Positions 1-5,163 of a DNA stretch of 5,164 bases are shown here, piece by piece. Every line of letters begins with the position of its first letter. The stretch's first letter is position 1. The position numbers and the translations under genes are program-made. This DNA is from Planctomycetaceae bacterium (GTDB lineage: Bacteria; Planctomycetota; Planctomycetia; Pirellulales; Thermoguttaceae). Where the stretch lies: NCBI GenBank assembly GCA_031283515.1, contig JAITBS010000417.1, positions 1-5,164 on the forward strand, written 5' to 3'. Below the pieces are notes generated by a model. That model saw only the letters and a list, made by a program, of their open reading frames with translations. It did not search any database and had not been told where the DNA came from.

Positions 1-885
1 ATTCAAGGTGCTGTTCAATATGCGGTTGAAGCGGGTTTGCATCCCCAAAGTTTTCGTGCAGTTATTAATTCGAATGTGCCGCTGGGCGGCGGATTGTCAA
101 GCAGTGCGTCGTTGGAAGTTGCAACAATAACGCTGCTGGAAGCTATTACCGGACAAAAAATTGATCCCGTACAAAAAGCATTGCTTTGTCAAAAAGCAGA
201 ACATCTTTACGCCCACATGCCATGCGGAATTATGGATCAGTTTATTTCCGCAATGGGACGCGAAAGTCATGCGATGTTGCTTGACTGCCGCAGCCGTGTT
301 CCGAAAATGATTCCGCTGAATGATCCGAATATTACCGTTTTGATTATCAACAGCAACGTAAAACACCAACTAACCGGCAGCGAATATCCTGATCGCCGTC
401 GGCAATGCGAAAAATCCGCCCAATTACTAAGTGTTCCCAAACTCCGCGATACAACGTTACAACAACTCAAAACGGCTCAATCCGTGTTCGATAAAGAACC
501 GGACGGCAATATCTGTTTCCGCCGCGCACGTCATATTGTTACGGAAAACGACCGAACAGTTGACATGGCAGACGCAATGGTTCGTAAAGATTGGAAAAGA
601 TGCGGAAAATTAATGTACGAAAGTCATACGTCGATGCGTGATGATTTTGAAATTACTTGTACGGAAATTGACTTATTGGTCGAAATTGCCCAATCAACAG
701 ACGGAGTGATAGGTTCGCGAATGACCGGCGGCGGTTTTGGCGGTTGTACGGTATCGCTTGTGGAATCGTCAAAAGTCGATCAGATTTCAAAAACAATCAC
801 AGAACAATATCGTACAAAAACAAATATTGAACCGGTTGTTTTCGCAACACGCCCCGCACAAGGAGCAATGATTTTAGAAAAATAA
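1..885 (+). CDS. galK: galactokinase, C-terminal part (5' end cut by the window edge)
   Basis: Galactokinase phosphorylates alpha-D-galactose with ATP to galactose-1-phosphate, the entry step of the cytosolic Leloir pathway. The frame is open from base 1, so the TTG at 37 is internal and not the start; 294 residues are visible. Bacterial galactokinases are usually about 380-390 residues, so roughly 90-100 N-terminal residues, including the GRTNLIGEH-type signature, lie outside. Visible GHMP-kinase landmarks, numbered from the first in-window codon: the ATP-binding glycine/serine loop PLGGGLSSSAS at about 27-37; CGIMDQF at about 75-81, whose Asp (about 79) matches the catalytic base of the family; GSEYPDRRRQCE at about 126-137; and the C-terminal glycine motif MTGGGFGG at about 241-248. 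The frame is intact and ends in TAA at 883-885. The gene converges on the PIG-L gene downstream. Another GHMP sugar kinase is possible, but this motif combination is typical of GalK. Confidence 0.95.
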   Translation: MQGAVQYAVEAGLHPQSFRAVINSNVPLGGGLSSSASLEVATITLLEAITGQKIDPVQKALLCQKAEHLYAHMPCGIMDQFISAMGRESHAMLLDCRSRVPKMIPLNDPNITVLIINSNVKHQLTGSEYPDRRRQCEKSAQLLSVPKLRDTTLQQLKTAQSVFDKEPDGNICFRRARHIVTENDRTVDMADAMVRKDWKRCGKLMYESHTSMRDDFEITCTEIDLLVEIAQSTDGVIGSRMTGGGFGGCTVSLVESSKVDQISKTITEQYRTKTNIEPVVFATRPAQGAMILEK

Positions 886-907
886 ACAATCAATACTGTC
901 TCGTTTT

Positions 908-928
908 AGTCCGCAGATTTTCGTAGAT
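908..928 (+). repeat. dispersed CCGCAGATT repeat, copy A (short or degenerate)
   Basis: AGTCCGCAGATT is followed by TTTCGTAGAT, so this copy resembles the longer copy at 1240-1269 but lacks the middle ACGCAGATT unit. It lies just after the galK stop and just before the palindromic element. A 21-base stretch including it (899-919) matches 1230-1250 at 19 of 21 positions, so related sequence flanks both sides of the palindrome. Confidence 0.6.
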
Positions 929-933
929 ATTTT

Positions 934-957
934 GTAATATATCAGTGGAATTATTGT
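934..957 (+). repeat. left terminal inverted repeat of the palindromic element
   Basis: The core TAATATATCAGTGGAATT (935-952) is the exact reverse complement of 1211-1228. Pairing extends outward to 934/1229 and, after one mismatch (953/1210), inward to 957/1206. Confidence 0.85.
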
Positions 958-975
958 AGATAACAACAATCGGTA

Positions 976-1057
976 GCCCTGAAAGGGCGTTAAGATTATA
1001 ACCCACCCCAACGGGGTGGGTTACAAATCCTCCCTAATGAACAAGCCCTGAAAGGGC
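976..1057 (+). repeat. left-arm hairpin series (GCCCTGAAAGGGC and ACCCACCCC/GGGGTGGGT units)
   Basis: Three stem-loops follow one another. The first, GCCCT-GAA-AGGGC at 976-988, is preceded by GTAG that overlaps its first base (973-976). The second has an 11-bp stem, TAACCCACCCC (999-1009) pairing with 1013-1023, around an AAC loop. The third is an identical GCCCTGAAAGGGC at 1045-1057. GTAG or GGAG beside a short palindrome is known from REP sequences recognised by RAYT (TnpA-REP) transposases; applying that here is inference from resemblance only. Confidence 0.75.
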
Positions 1058-1112
1058 GATAGGAAATTTTTAAACAGAACAGAACGGAACGCCATTTTAA
1101 TCCTTTCCTGTT

Positions 1113-1194
1113 GCCCTTTCAGGGCGTTGGGTTGGAGAGGAATTTTTACCCACCCCGTTGGGGTGGGTTATAATCCTGACGCCCCTATCGGGGC
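1113..1194 (-). repeat. right-arm hairpin series, mirror image of the left arm
   Basis: GCCCTTTCAGGGC at 1113-1125 is the exact reverse complement of the left-arm unit. ACCCACCCC (1148-1156) pairs with GGGGTGGGT (1160-1168) around GTT. The outermost hairpin is GCCCC-TATC-GGGGC at 1181-1194. Relative to its left-arm partner, the fifth stem pair has changed from T:A to C:G on both sides, so base pairing is kept although the sequence differs. Confidence 0.75.
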
Positions 1195-1205
1195 TAATGG
1201 GAAAA

Positions 1206-1229
1206 ACAAAAATTCCACTGATATATTAC
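1206..1229 (-). repeat. right terminal inverted repeat of the palindromic element
   Basis: AATTCCACTGATATATTA (1211-1228) is the exact reverse complement of 935-952. Base 1229 pairs with 934, and 1206-1209 pair with 954-957. Confidence 0.85.
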
Positions 1230-1239
1230 TCTAGTTTTT

Positions 1240-1269
1240 GTCCGCAGATTACGCAGATTTTCACAGATT
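1240..1269 (+). repeat. dispersed CCGCAGATT repeat, copy B (longest)
   Basis: It contains three tandem-like units: CCGCAGATT, ACGCAGATT and, after TTC, ACAGATT. Bases 1240-1262 are a perfect 23-base inverted match to 1387-1409. The following block at 1272-1300 (TTTTTTGAGAA, then GAAACAGA) also recurs at 5135-5163, so the repeat family has at least two modules. Confidence 0.7.
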
Positions 1270-1271
1270 AT

Positions 1272-1300
1272 TTTTTTGAGAATTATGAAACAGATAAAAT
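1272..1300 (+). repeat. second module of the dispersed repeat (TTTTTTGAGAA...GAAACAGA), copy 1
   Basis: TTTTTTGAGAA, a short variable linker, GAAACAGA and an A-rich tail match 5135-5163 with only a one-base length difference and a few substitutions. Here it directly follows a CCGCAGATT block. At the right edge of the window the same two modules occur in the same order but further apart. Confidence 0.5.
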
Positions 1301-1386
1301 AATAAAACAAACGTAAAGAAAACAGGTTACAAGATATTCGTTTCAAAAAACCGGTTTATTGCCGTTTCGGTAAAAACGTCGCTTGC

Positions 1387-1409
1387 GAAAATCTGCGTAA
1401 TCTGCGGAC
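1387..1409 (-). repeat. dispersed CCGCAGATT repeat, copy C (inverted)
   Basis: This is the exact reverse complement of 1240-1262 (23 bases). Together with copy B it forms an inverted pair enclosing about 124 bases of otherwise unremarkable AT-rich DNA (1263-1386), just downstream of the PIG-L stop codon. Confidence 0.75.
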
Positions 1410-1414
1410 TATTT

Positions 1415-1435
1415 AAAAAACAATTAGATTTGTTT
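1415..1435 (-). terminator. weak candidate terminator after the PIG-L gene
   Basis: Read on the minus strand, AAACAA, a six-base loop and TTGTTT form a 6-bp stem (1435-1418) that runs into further T residues (to 1415), starting 8 bases past the stop codon. The arrangement is that of an intrinsic terminator, but the stem has a single G:C pair and would be unstable, so this is tentative. Confidence 0.22.
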
Positions 1436-1442
1436 CAGAATT

Positions 1443-2231
1443 TTATCGGCAATTTATTTCGTATTCTTCATTGATGAAGGCGTTATTTTTGAGTGTTTCG
1501 AAAAGCAGGTCTGTTTCCGTCCGGCTGAAACCAATGTGGTAATGACGCCGCCAACCTTCGGCATATTCGTAACGACCTGAAAGTTTACCGGTTTCGCGTG
1601 CGGTTTCTTCCATTGAAATAAGATACGAATCCATTCCTTGTGAACTATCCAGCCAATTTTTTTGACTTTCGTGATGCGCCAACATGGTTCGTTTTTGTTT
1701 CAAGACACCGGAGATATTAACGTACATTCCGGCATGGACAATTCGACGAAGCATATCACGATTGCCATGTGGTTGGGCATGGTAAAGAACAACATCCTTG
1801 TTGGTTATTGGAAACGGCGGATCAACCGGCATATTAGGCATTCCACGACAAAACGCCGCCGCAATTCCAAGCCGTGCCGCATTTTGATGGTCTTCCATGT
1901 AATCCGGCAGCGATTGTAGTAACAAAATATCAGGTGCAGCCTGACGTACCGCCGAAGCAACTTTGGCAAGCGTGTTTTTTTCAAAACAGACATTATAATC
2001 GTCAACCAGCGGCGAATGAAAAACAGCACCAATTGATTCAGCGGCTTTTCGGGCTTCTTCGGTTCGAATACGGATTATTTCTTCCCGCGAAAAATCTTCC
2101 GTTCCAAGTGAACCATTGGCAATATTCATGTAATGTAAATTCCAACCTTGTTGTCGTAACAACAAAAGTGTACCGGACATGCCAAATTCAATATCATCCG
2201 GATGGCAACCAAGTGCAAAAACTGTCGGCAT
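1443..2231 (-). CDS. PIG-L/LmbE-family deacetylase
   Basis: A 262-residue protein of the PIG-L (LmbE-like) family: zinc-dependent hydrolases that remove acetyl groups, usually from N-acetylglucosaminyl compounds. The N-terminal beta-strand runs into GCHPDDIEFG at residues 8-17, the family metal and catalytic motif normally written (A)HPDD; His10 and Asp13 are expected zinc ligands and Asp12 the catalytic base. A second conserved block, PDYMEDHQNA at about 109-118, offers His115 as the third ligand. AHHESQ at about 185-190 resembles the HxSQ motif of the family. There is no signal peptide or membrane segment, so it is probably cytosolic. The ATG at 2231 puts the HPDD motif at the usual distance from the N terminus, although only a poor GAG lies upstream. 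It follows glgX on the same strand with a 163-bp gap. The substrate is unknown; mycothiol- or bacillithiol-type roles (MshB/BshB) are possible but not supported by neighbours. Confidence 0.88.
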   Translation of the reverse strand: MPTVFALGCHPDDIEFGMSGTLLLLRQQGWNLHYMNIANGSLGTEDFSREEIIRIRTEEARKAAESIGAVFHSPLVDDYNVCFEKNTLAKVASAVRQAAPDILLLQSLPDYMEDHQNAARLGIAAAFCRGMPNMPVDPPFPITNKDVVLYHAQPHGNRDMLRRIVHAGMYVNISGVLKQKRTMLAHHESQKNWLDSSQGMDSYLISMEETARETGKLSGRYEYAEGWRRHYHIGFSRTETDLLFETLKNNAFINEEYEINCR

Positions 2232-2254
2232 AATCTCAAAAAATCAGAACCCAA

Positions 2255-2284
2255 CTTATAAATGTACCAAAAAATCTCTGTTAA
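2255..2284 (-). promoter_or_regulatory. candidate sigma70-like promoter for the PIG-L gene
   Basis: On the minus strand TTAACA (2284-2279) and TATAAG (2260-2255) are separated by 18 bases, each one change from the consensus -35 and -10 boxes. Transcription would begin near 2248, leaving a leader of under 20 bases before the ATG. In AT-rich spacer DNA such matches can arise by chance, and planctomycete promoters are poorly defined. Confidence 0.3.
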
Positions 2285-2301
2285 TAAATAATGTTTTGGT
2301 A
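2265..2301. promoter_or_regulatory. 8-bp dyad TACCAAAA/TTTTGGTA over the putative -35 box
   Basis: TACCAAAA at 2265-2272 and TTTTGGTA at 2294-2301 are perfect inverted repeats spaced by 21 bases and centred on the candidate -35 box at 2279-2284. A repressor or activator site is conceivable; a chance dyad is equally possible. Apart from this and the promoter-like boxes, I see nothing in the 163-bp glgX to PIG-L spacer. Confidence 0.22.
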
Positions 2302-2394
2302 ACAAAAAATGTAATCGCATGAGTAAATCGTAATAGAATTAGTCATGTTATTTTTCAATAATCTTGCAGCAAAAAATAAAATGGACGGTTATTT

Positions 2395-4587
2395 CTAATG
2401 TGTTTCCGCAAGAAAAACCCGCATGGAATGAGGAATAAATTTCAAAGTGGAATTGAGGTTTGGTTTTGGTCCTGTTCCCTCAGGAAAAATATCATTGGGT
2501 GCAGCTGACGAGGTGTCAAGAAAAAGCCGCCACGAAAAATTTTGACACGCCGCCGGAAAACAAAAATCACGCGGTTCCCAACCGCCATGAAACATCATTA
2601 AAAGATGATACAATGAGCCTTCGTGTTCCATCGTTGGCGGTACAGCAGCAATTAAGCAGGTCAAACTTCGGTCAAGACTGTTGTTCCAAGGCACCGCACC
2701 ACCAAGCGCACCATACCAACTAATATCCGGTAATCCAGCTGATATTCGCTGTTGACCTGTCATAAAATAAGGTTGCCGTACAGTAACTTCTTTTTTGCGA
2801 AACCGAATCAGTTCCCGAACAAAACGCCGAATATCACCATGCCGTTTGAGAAGCCGCCAATCAAACCAGGAAATAGCGTTGTCCTGACAATACGCATTGT
2901 TGTTACCGCGTTGTGTTCTGCGGACTTCGTCTCCGGCAGAAAGCATCGGAATACCCTGACTCAAAAGAAGTGTTGCCATCATATTTTTAATTTGGCGATT
3001 TCGTACAGATTCAATTTCTCGATTGGTCGTTAGTCCCTCCACTCCGTAATTACAACTCCAATTGTTATTTTCACCATCTCGGTTTTGTTCACCGTTTTCT
3101 TCGTTGTGCTTGTAATTGTAAGAGACAAGATCATTCATTGTAAAACCGTCATGAGCTGTTACAAAATTGATGCTGTTTTGCGGATGCCGTCCGCTGTAGG
3201 AGTACAAATCGCTTGAACCGGAAAGACGTGTTGCCAATGCCCCTGTCATATTCTGATCACCACGCCAGAAACGACGTATATCGTCACGATATTTTCCGTT
3301 CCATTCCGCCCAACGTTGCGAACCGATACCGTACACCCCAAACGAACCAACCTGATACGCTCCGGCAGCATCCCACGCTTCCGCAATAATTTTCGTATCA
3401 GCAAGTAACGGGTCTTCCGAAATTTGTTCGATCAAAGGCGGATTCGCTTGAAGATTACCAGATTGGTCACGGCTCAAAATAGACGCTAAATCGAAACGGA
3501 AACCGTCAATATGATAATTATGCACCCAATGCCGAAGACAATTAAAAATCATTTCACGAACAATCGGATGATTACCGTTCACCGTATTACCGCAACCGCT
3601 GTAATTTTTGTAATATTGACCGCGATCAAGCATGTAATAAATTTGATTGTCAAGTCCCTTGAAACTGAGAGTTGGTCCAAATTCGTTCCCTTCGCAAGTG
3701 TGGTTGAACACGACATCAAGAATGACTTCGATTCCTGCCTGATGAAACGCCCGAACCATTTCTTTAAATTCACGGACTTGTGCGCCGGGTTCTTTGCCGT
3801 AAGCGTAACCGCGATGCGGTGAAAAGAACGCCATCGTGTCATAACCCCAATAATTTTTGATTTTTGGTTCCAGACCATTACTTCCCTTGATAGGGAACTC
3901 ATGAATCGGCATTAACTCAACCGCCGTAATTCCTAAGTCTTGTAAATAAGGAATTTTTTCGATTAAACCAAGATAAGTTCCGGAATGGTTTGTTTCACTT
4001 GACGGCGATTGCGTAAAACCGCGAACATGGAGTTCATAAATAATAGACTTCGAAAGATCATACCGAATATGTTGGTCACCTCGCCAATCAAAATCGTCAT
4101 CGTCAATAACAACACATTTCGGCGGGCGAATAATACCATCCGATGAAGGTAAAAATGTTCCGGCTAAGGCTTTCGTGTAAGGATCAATCAAACGAGCACG
4201 CCCGTCAAAACGAAGACCTTTTTCCGGTTCAAACGGACCATCCGCCTGAAAATGGTAAAGTTGTTTGGCTTGCAAACCCTTGACAAACAAAGACCAAACA
4301 TGTCCCCAACGGTTTTCTTCACGGTTAAACTGAATAACATCAGAAGGTTCTAAATCCGTAACTTTTTCATATAAAAGAAGTTTCATCGATTTTGCCAACC
4401 GGCTGACAACAACAAATTGAACACCGTTATCGTGCAGAATAGCACCATACGGAAGCGGATGTGTAAACCGCATTACTGGCGGCGGATCAATCATATTCGA
4501 GAACTCCAATGGCATCTTGTGGAAAAAAAAAGCTCGATTATAAGAACTAACTCTTTTTTCTTTCGGACTTGTTTGTAAAGGAAACAT
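2395..4587 (-). CDS. glgX: glycogen debranching enzyme GlgX (GH13 isoamylase type)
   Basis: A 730-residue cytosolic alpha-1,6-glucosidase that trims branches from glycogen or limit dextrin, complementing phosphorylase in glycogen breakdown. An isoamylase N-terminal (CBM48-like) domain covers about 40-160, starting near the typical PLPYGAILHDNGVQFVV block. The GH13 barrel follows, with SIIYELHVRGFT at 181-192 and NYWGYDTMAFFSP at 245-257. Conserved region I is DVVFNHT (291-297); region II is DGFRFDLAS with nucleophile Asp366; region III is IIAEAWD with acid/base Glu403; region IV is FVTAHDG with Asp480. The C-terminal beta domain contains DISWYG and FHGGWEPRDF. All catalytic residues are present. 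At 730 residues it exceeds E. coli GlgX (about 657), partly through a roughly 35-residue N-terminal extension with no recognisable domain. The ATG at 4587 has AGG seven bases upstream; an in-frame ATG at 4494 (Met32) preceded by GGAG is an alternative start. TreX or isoamylase activity is an alternative within the same clan. Confidence 0.95.
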   Translation of the reverse strand: MFPLQTSPKEKRVSSYNRAFFFHKMPLEFSNMIDPPPVMRFTHPLPYGAILHDNGVQFVVVSRLAKSMKLLLYEKVTDLEPSDVIQFNREENRWGHVWSLFVKGLQAKQLYHFQADGPFEPEKGLRFDGRARLIDPYTKALAGTFLPSSDGIIRPPKCVVIDDDDFDWRGDQHIRYDLSKSIIYELHVRGFTQSPSSETNHSGTYLGLIEKIPYLQDLGITAVELMPIHEFPIKGSNGLEPKIKNYWGYDTMAFFSPHRGYAYGKEPGAQVREFKEMVRAFHQAGIEVILDVVFNHTCEGNEFGPTLSFKGLDNQIYYMLDRGQYYKNYSGCGNTVNGNHPIVREMIFNCLRHWVHNYHIDGFRFDLASILSRDQSGNLQANPPLIEQISEDPLLADTKIIAEAWDAAGAYQVGSFGVYGIGSQRWAEWNGKYRDDIRRFWRGDQNMTGALATRLSGSSDLYSYSGRHPQNSINFVTAHDGFTMNDLVSYNYKHNEENGEQNRDGENNNWSCNYGVEGLTTNREIESVRNRQIKNMMATLLLSQGIPMLSAGDEVRRTQRGNNNAYCQDNAISWFDWRLLKRHGDIRRFVRELIRFRKKEVTVRQPYFMTGQQRISAGLPDISWYGALGGAVPWNNSLDRSLTCLIAAVPPTMEHEGSLYHLLMMFHGGWEPRDFCFPAACQNFSWRLFLDTSSAAPNDIFPEGTGPKPNLNSTLKFIPHSMRVFLAETH

Positions 4588-4593
4588 TTATCT

Positions 4594-4597
4594 ACCT
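4594..4597 (-). promoter_or_regulatory. Shine-Dalgarno-like AGGT before glgX
   Basis: On the minus strand the AGG of this AGGT is 7 bases upstream of the ATG at 4587, a normal spacing, and supports the longer start. The competing start at 4494 has GGAG (4507-4504) 9 bases upstream, so the choice is not fully settled. Confidence 0.45.
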
Positions 4598-4618
4598 GTT
4601 TTCTAAATGACCATCAAA

Positions 4619-4714
4619 AATTTCTAAAAACAAAATTTTTTACCTGAAAAATATTCATAAATCCTATTTTTAAGTGTAGGATTCGTAAATAAAAAAACAA
4701 GGTTTTTAGAAATT
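4619..4714 (-). promoter_or_regulatory. nested inverted repeats, possible glgX leader hairpin or operator
   Basis: An outer perfect 13-base inverted repeat, AATTTCTAAAAAC (4619-4631) against 4702-4714, encloses an inner 7-base pair, AATCCTA (4660-4666) and TAGGATT (4677-4683), with a 10-base loop. The two are nearly concentric. They lie about 30-130 bases upstream of the glgX start and could form a leader stem-loop or, for the inner dyad, a protein site. The outer arms are AT-rich, so coincidence cannot be excluded, and no known riboswitch core is recognised. Confidence 0.28.
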
Positions 4715-4716
4715 CT

Positions 4717-4722
4717 ATTATA
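4717..4722 (-). promoter_or_regulatory. TATAAT, possible -10 box for glgX
   Basis: A perfect TATAAT reads on the minus strand about 130 bases upstream of the glgX ATG. No convincing -35 box sits at the expected distance. If used, transcription would start near 4710 and the inverted repeats at 4619-4714 would lie almost wholly in the untranslated leader. Confidence 0.22.
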
Positions 4723-4786
4723 AAATCGAAAAAAAAGACGCTATAAAAAGACAAAGAATTGGTTTGTTCTACAAAATGGTAATCGT

Positions 4787-4933
4787 TTACAACCTAATAT
4801 TCTGTTTAACCGGACGCAATAACCAACAATCCATAACCACATTAACAAGTCCGGTCAACTGTTTGTTTCGGCGAATTAAGAAACGATGTTTAGAAGTATC
4901 AGCCGGAATATGATAAACAGTTCTAGTTCGCAA
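4787..4933 (-). CDS. possible small ORF or gene remnant, 48 codons, unrecognised
   Basis: An open minus-strand frame runs from TTG at 4933 to TAA at 4787, with an in-frame stop two codons before the TTG. The peptide would be basic, with blocks such as VYHIPADTSKHRFLIRR and LTGLVNVVMDCWLLRP. The island is richer in GC than its surroundings, and its codons (CGT, CCG, GTT, TTG) look like those of glgX and galK, which favours present or past coding. Against this, there is no ATG before the middle of the frame, the AAGGA upstream is too close to the TTG to act as a normal ribosome site, and I recognise no family. It may be the tail of a decayed gene. An overlapping plus-strand frame (4776-4913, 45 codons) seems less likely. 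No function is proposed. Confidence 0.25.
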   Translation of the reverse strand: MRTRTVYHIPADTSKHRFLIRRNKQLTGLVNVVMDCWLLRPVKQNIRL

Positions 4934-5035
4934 TTCCTTTTATTTTAACATGCCGTTAATTTCTACTTAATTAAAACTTTTTTGATAATTAAGGCAGTTT
5001 GGGCAAAATAAAAGGTGTGTGTAAAATCTGTTTTA

Positions 5036-5064
5036 TCCGCAGATTACGCAGAAAGACACAGATT
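5036..5064 (+). repeat. dispersed CCGCAGATT repeat, copy D
   Basis: TCCGCAGATTACGCAGA (5036-5052) is identical to 1241-1257 and, as in copy B, is followed shortly by ACAGATT (5058-5064). It lies nearly 3.8 kb from copy B, showing that the repeat is dispersed rather than a local duplication. Confidence 0.65.
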
Positions 5065-5113
5065 TGGGAGCATTCCCATTCCGTGTAGATTTTTGATTGA
5101 TATTTTATCAATC
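5065..5113. repeat. two small hairpins within the right-edge repeat
   Basis: TGGGA (5065-5069) pairs with TCCCA (5074-5078) around a 4-base loop, and GATTGATA (5095-5102) pairs with TATCAATC (5106-5113) around TTT. They sit between the CCGCAGATT block and the TTTTTTGAGAA block. Only three T residues follow the second hairpin, so a terminator for a plus-strand transcript is unlikely. Confidence 0.45.
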
Positions 5114-5134
5114 TTTGCACTATTTCAGCGGCAC

Positions 5135-5163
5135 TTTTTTGAGAACACGAAACAGACGAAATT
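5135..5163 (+). repeat. second module of the dispersed repeat, copy 2 (continues toward the window edge)
   Basis: TTTTTTGAGAA, a linker, GAAACAGA and a following A-rich stretch match 1272-1300. The repeat may continue beyond the right edge. Confidence 0.5.

Larger units (their letters stand above)
934..1229. mobile_element. MITE-like long imperfect palindrome with terminal inverted repeats and internal hairpins
   Basis: The ends form an inverted repeat of 24 bases with one mismatch (934-957 against 1206-1229). Inside, the two arms carry the same modules in mirror order: a small hairpin (976-988; 1181-1194), a perfect 28-base inverted match holding a GC-rich hairpin (994-1021; 1148-1175), a second small hairpin (1045-1057; 1113-1125), and AGGAAA (1061-1066; 1104-1109 on the other strand). 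The axis is near 1082-1085. There is no open frame of significant length inside. The short, non-coding, TIR-bounded form resembles a miniature inverted-repeat element or a compound REP/BIME-type palindrome. No clean target-site duplication directly abuts the ends. It could instead be a structured intergenic element that does not move. Lying between convergent genes, its hairpins might also affect transcript ends, although none is followed by a clear T-tract. Confidence 0.6.

Noticed and set aside
37..39. TTG as the start codon of the galactokinase
   Set aside because: The frame stays open and galactokinase-like back to base 1, and the N-terminal third of the family is missing, so the gene simply begins outside the window.
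97..613. Short frames on both strands within the galactokinase gene
   Set aside because: They overlap the conserved galactokinase frame and encode no recognisable motifs.
999..1168. GC-rich hairpins as intrinsic terminators for galK or the PIG-L gene
   Set aside because: Neither strand shows a T-tract immediately after the stems, and they belong to a larger mirrored element.
976..1194. CRISPR array suggested by repeated GCCCTGAAAGGGC and ACCCACCCC units
   Set aside because: The units are in mirror-image order about one axis, of different kinds and without regular spacers of constant length, so this is a palindrome and not a direct-repeat array.
1874..2233. 119-codon plus-strand frame opposite the PIG-L gene
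   Set aside because: It is antisense to the well-supported PIG-L coding sequence and has no recognisable motif.
2126..2320. 64-codon minus-strand frame overlapping the PIG-L start
   Set aside because: It shares the strand but is in another frame, runs over the conserved HPDD region and looks like translated non-coding AT-rich sequence.
3511..3902. Frames of about 100 codons on both strands inside glgX
   Set aside because: Both lie within the conserved GH13 catalytic region of glgX in other frames and show no independent features.
4776..4913. 45-codon plus-strand ATG frame in the glgX upstream region
   Set aside because: It overlaps the minus-strand frame 4787-4933, which is longer and has more gene-like codon use; there is no ribosome site before its ATG.
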